From contig NZ_LSIC01000027.1 in the NCBI RefSeq assembly GCF_001556045.1, positions 1-15,332 on the forward strand: 15,332 nt of DNA. Direction: 5' to 3'. The translations under genes were made by a program, and so were the position numbers. This DNA is from Bradyrhizobium sp. CCH5-F6. GTDB taxonomy: Bacteria > Pseudomonadota > Alphaproteobacteria > Rhizobiales > Xanthobacteraceae. A model generated the notes under the pieces. That model searched no databases and had not been told where the DNA came from. It was given only the letters and a program-made list of their open reading frames with translations. Shown here piece by piece: positions 14,328-15,332 of the stretch (its first letter is position 1; each line of letters begins with the position of its first letter).

Positions 14328-15188
14328 GTGATCGCAGGTCTTGATATCAAGGAGATCATCGAGCTCGCGGCACTGCTGATCGCAACCGGCGCGCTCTCGG
14401 GATTTCTGGCCGGCGTGTTCGGCATCGGCGGCGGCGCGATCCTCGTGCCGGTGTTCTATGAGTGCTTCCGCATCGCTGGCGTGCCGCTCGAGGTGCGGAT
14501 GCCGCTGTGCGTCGGCACCTCGCTGGCGGTCATCATCCCGACTTCGATCCGTTCGTTCCAGGCGCATTACAGGCGCGGCGCGGTCGACATGACGATCCTG
14601 CGCTCCTGGTGGTTGCCGATCCTGATTGGCGTCATCGCCGGCAGCGCGGTCGCGCGCTATGCGCCGGAGCGCCTGTTCAAGATCGTCTTCGTTGCAGTCG
14701 CCTATTCCGCGTCGGCGCGCCTCATCTTCGTGCGCGCGAGCTGGAGGTTCGGCGAGGATCTGCCGAAGGGCCCGTTGATGCGCGCCTACGGCTTCGGCGT
14801 CGGAATCCTCTCGACGCTGATGGGCATCGGCGGCGGCCTGTTCTCGAACCTCTTGATGACCTTCTACGGTCGGCCGATCCACCAGGCGGTTGCGACCTCC
14901 TCGGCGCTCGCGGTGCTGATCTCGATCCCCGGCGCGCTCGGCTATGTCTATGCCGGCTGGCCGGCGGCGGCGACCTATCCGTCCGTCGCGGCGCTGCAAG
15001 CCCCGTTCGCGCTCGGCTACGTCTCGCTGATCGGCGCCGTGTTGGTGATGCCGATGAGCCTCGTCACCGCGCCGCTCGGTGTGAAAGCCGCGCATGCGAT
15101 GTCGAAGCGCACGCTGGAGGTCGCGTTCGGGGGTTATCTGTTTATTGTGGGAAGCAGGTTTGTGATGAGTTTGCTGGGCGGGCAGTAA
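14328..15188 (+). CDS. TauE/SafE-family sulfite exporter-like permease (TSUP, DUF81)
   Basis: A 286-residue, highly hydrophobic inner-membrane protein with about eight predicted helices. The family's internal duplication is clear: VFGIGGGAILVP (30-41) in the first half and LMGIGGGLFSNLLM (164-177) in the second. The PLCVGTSLAVIIPTS stretch (59-73) and the AVATSSALAVLISIPGALGY stretch (187-206) also mirror each other. TSUP proteins move small anions or organosulfur compounds such as sulfite or sulfoacetate; the substrate here is unknown. I chose the GTG at 14328 because it gives MIAGLDIKEI just before the first helix, with GCAGG a few bases upstream. The frame upstream to 14118 is Arg/Cys-rich and unlikely to be translated. 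Divergent from the sdh operon. Confidence 0.88.
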   Translation: MIAGLDIKEIIELAALLIATGALSGFLAGVFGIGGGAILVPVFYECFRIAGVPLEVRMPLCVGTSLAVIIPTSIRSFQAHYRRGAVDMTILRSWWLPILIGVIAGSAVARYAPERLFKIVFVAVAYSASARLIFVRASWRFGEDLPKGPLMRAYGFGVGILSTLMGIGGGLFSNLLMTFYGRPIHQAVATSSALAVLISIPGALGYVYAGWPAAATYPSVAALQAPFALGYVSLIGAVLVMPMSLVTAPLGVKAAHAMSKRTLEVAFGGYLFIVGSRFVMSLLGGQ

Positions 15189-15220
15189 GCGTTTACGGCG
15201 CGCACGCCTCACACACTCAG

Positions 15221-15332
15221 TGTCATTCCCCGCGAAGGCGGGGAATCCAGTATTCCAGAGGCGACAGGTGATTTAGCCGAGAAGCCGCGGCGTACTGGAT
15301 GCCCCGCCCCCGTGCGCAATTGCGCACTAGGC
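15221..15332. repeat. Palindromic dispersed repeat, cut by the right edge
   Basis: It starts 32 bp after the permease stop. ATTCCCCGC (15225-15233) and GCGGGGAAT (15238-15246) form a perfect 9-bp hairpin with a 4-nt loop. ATCCAGTA (15245-15252) pairs with TACTGGAT (15293-15300). A perfect 16-bp palindrome GTGCGCAATTGCGCAC lies at 15313-15328. The flanking GCC and GGC suggest that another stem closes beyond the window. I recall very similar sequence as common in Bradyrhizobium intergenic DNA. The first hairpin may also end the permease transcript. Confidence 0.65.

Noticed and set aside
1..15332. CRISPR arrays, tRNA/rRNA genes, transposases, toxin-antitoxin or phage genes
   Set aside because: None was recognised on either strand. 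The repeats present are single palindromic elements, not spaced arrays.

Overview
The window looks like core chromosome of a high-G+C alphaproteobacterium. Bradyrhizobium or a close relative in the Nitrobacteraceae fits best. The grounds are the sdhC-sdhD-sdhA-sdhB order, the style of the proteins, the strong G+C bias that opens long antisense frames, and three structured intergenic repeats of a kind I remember as common in Bradyrhizobium genomes. The genus is an inference from memory; no search was run.

Layout, left to right. A truncated secreted or outer-membrane protein leaves the window at the left edge (minus strand). Next come four closely spaced minus-strand genes, transcribed right to left: an FkbM-type methyltransferase, a VOC/glyoxalase-fold protein, an FMN-binding split-barrel (PPOx/general-stress 26 type) protein, and a small proline-rich protein whose ATG overlaps the preceding stop codon. 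A structured repeat of about 140 bp separates this group from a two-gene minus-strand unit. That unit holds a membrane-bound hybrid histidine kinase followed 53 bp later by a BacA/SbmA-type ABC transporter fused to its own ATPase. Upstream of these, still on minus, lies a GMC-family FAD oxidoreductase. It is divergent from a plus-strand regulator with an excisionase/MerR-like HTH, a degenerate receiver-like domain and a GAF domain. The 387 bp between them carry an AT-rich block of direct and inverted repeats.

The regulator ends exactly where sdhB ends on the opposite strand. The minus-strand succinate dehydrogenase operon follows: sdhC, sdhD (4 bp overlap), sdhA (3 bp gap), then a 71-bp repeat able to fold into a cloverleaf, then sdhB. 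All cluster ligands, the FAD-attachment histidine, the heme ligands and the quinone-site residues are recognisable, so complex II should be functional. Upstream of sdhC is a stretch of lower G+C holding a possible 95-97 aa orphan ORF. A plus-strand TauE/SafE-family permease follows, and a third palindromic repeat runs off the right edge.

Most of the window is ordinary core metabolism and I see no clearly new multi-gene system. The points most worth pursuing are the kinase/BacA-like transporter pair (a possible peptide-stress module, perhaps related to symbiotic NCR-peptide tolerance), the HTH-pseudoreceiver-GAF regulator with a Glu where the phospho-Asp would be, its AT-rich candidate operator, and the cloverleaf repeat inside the sdh operon.
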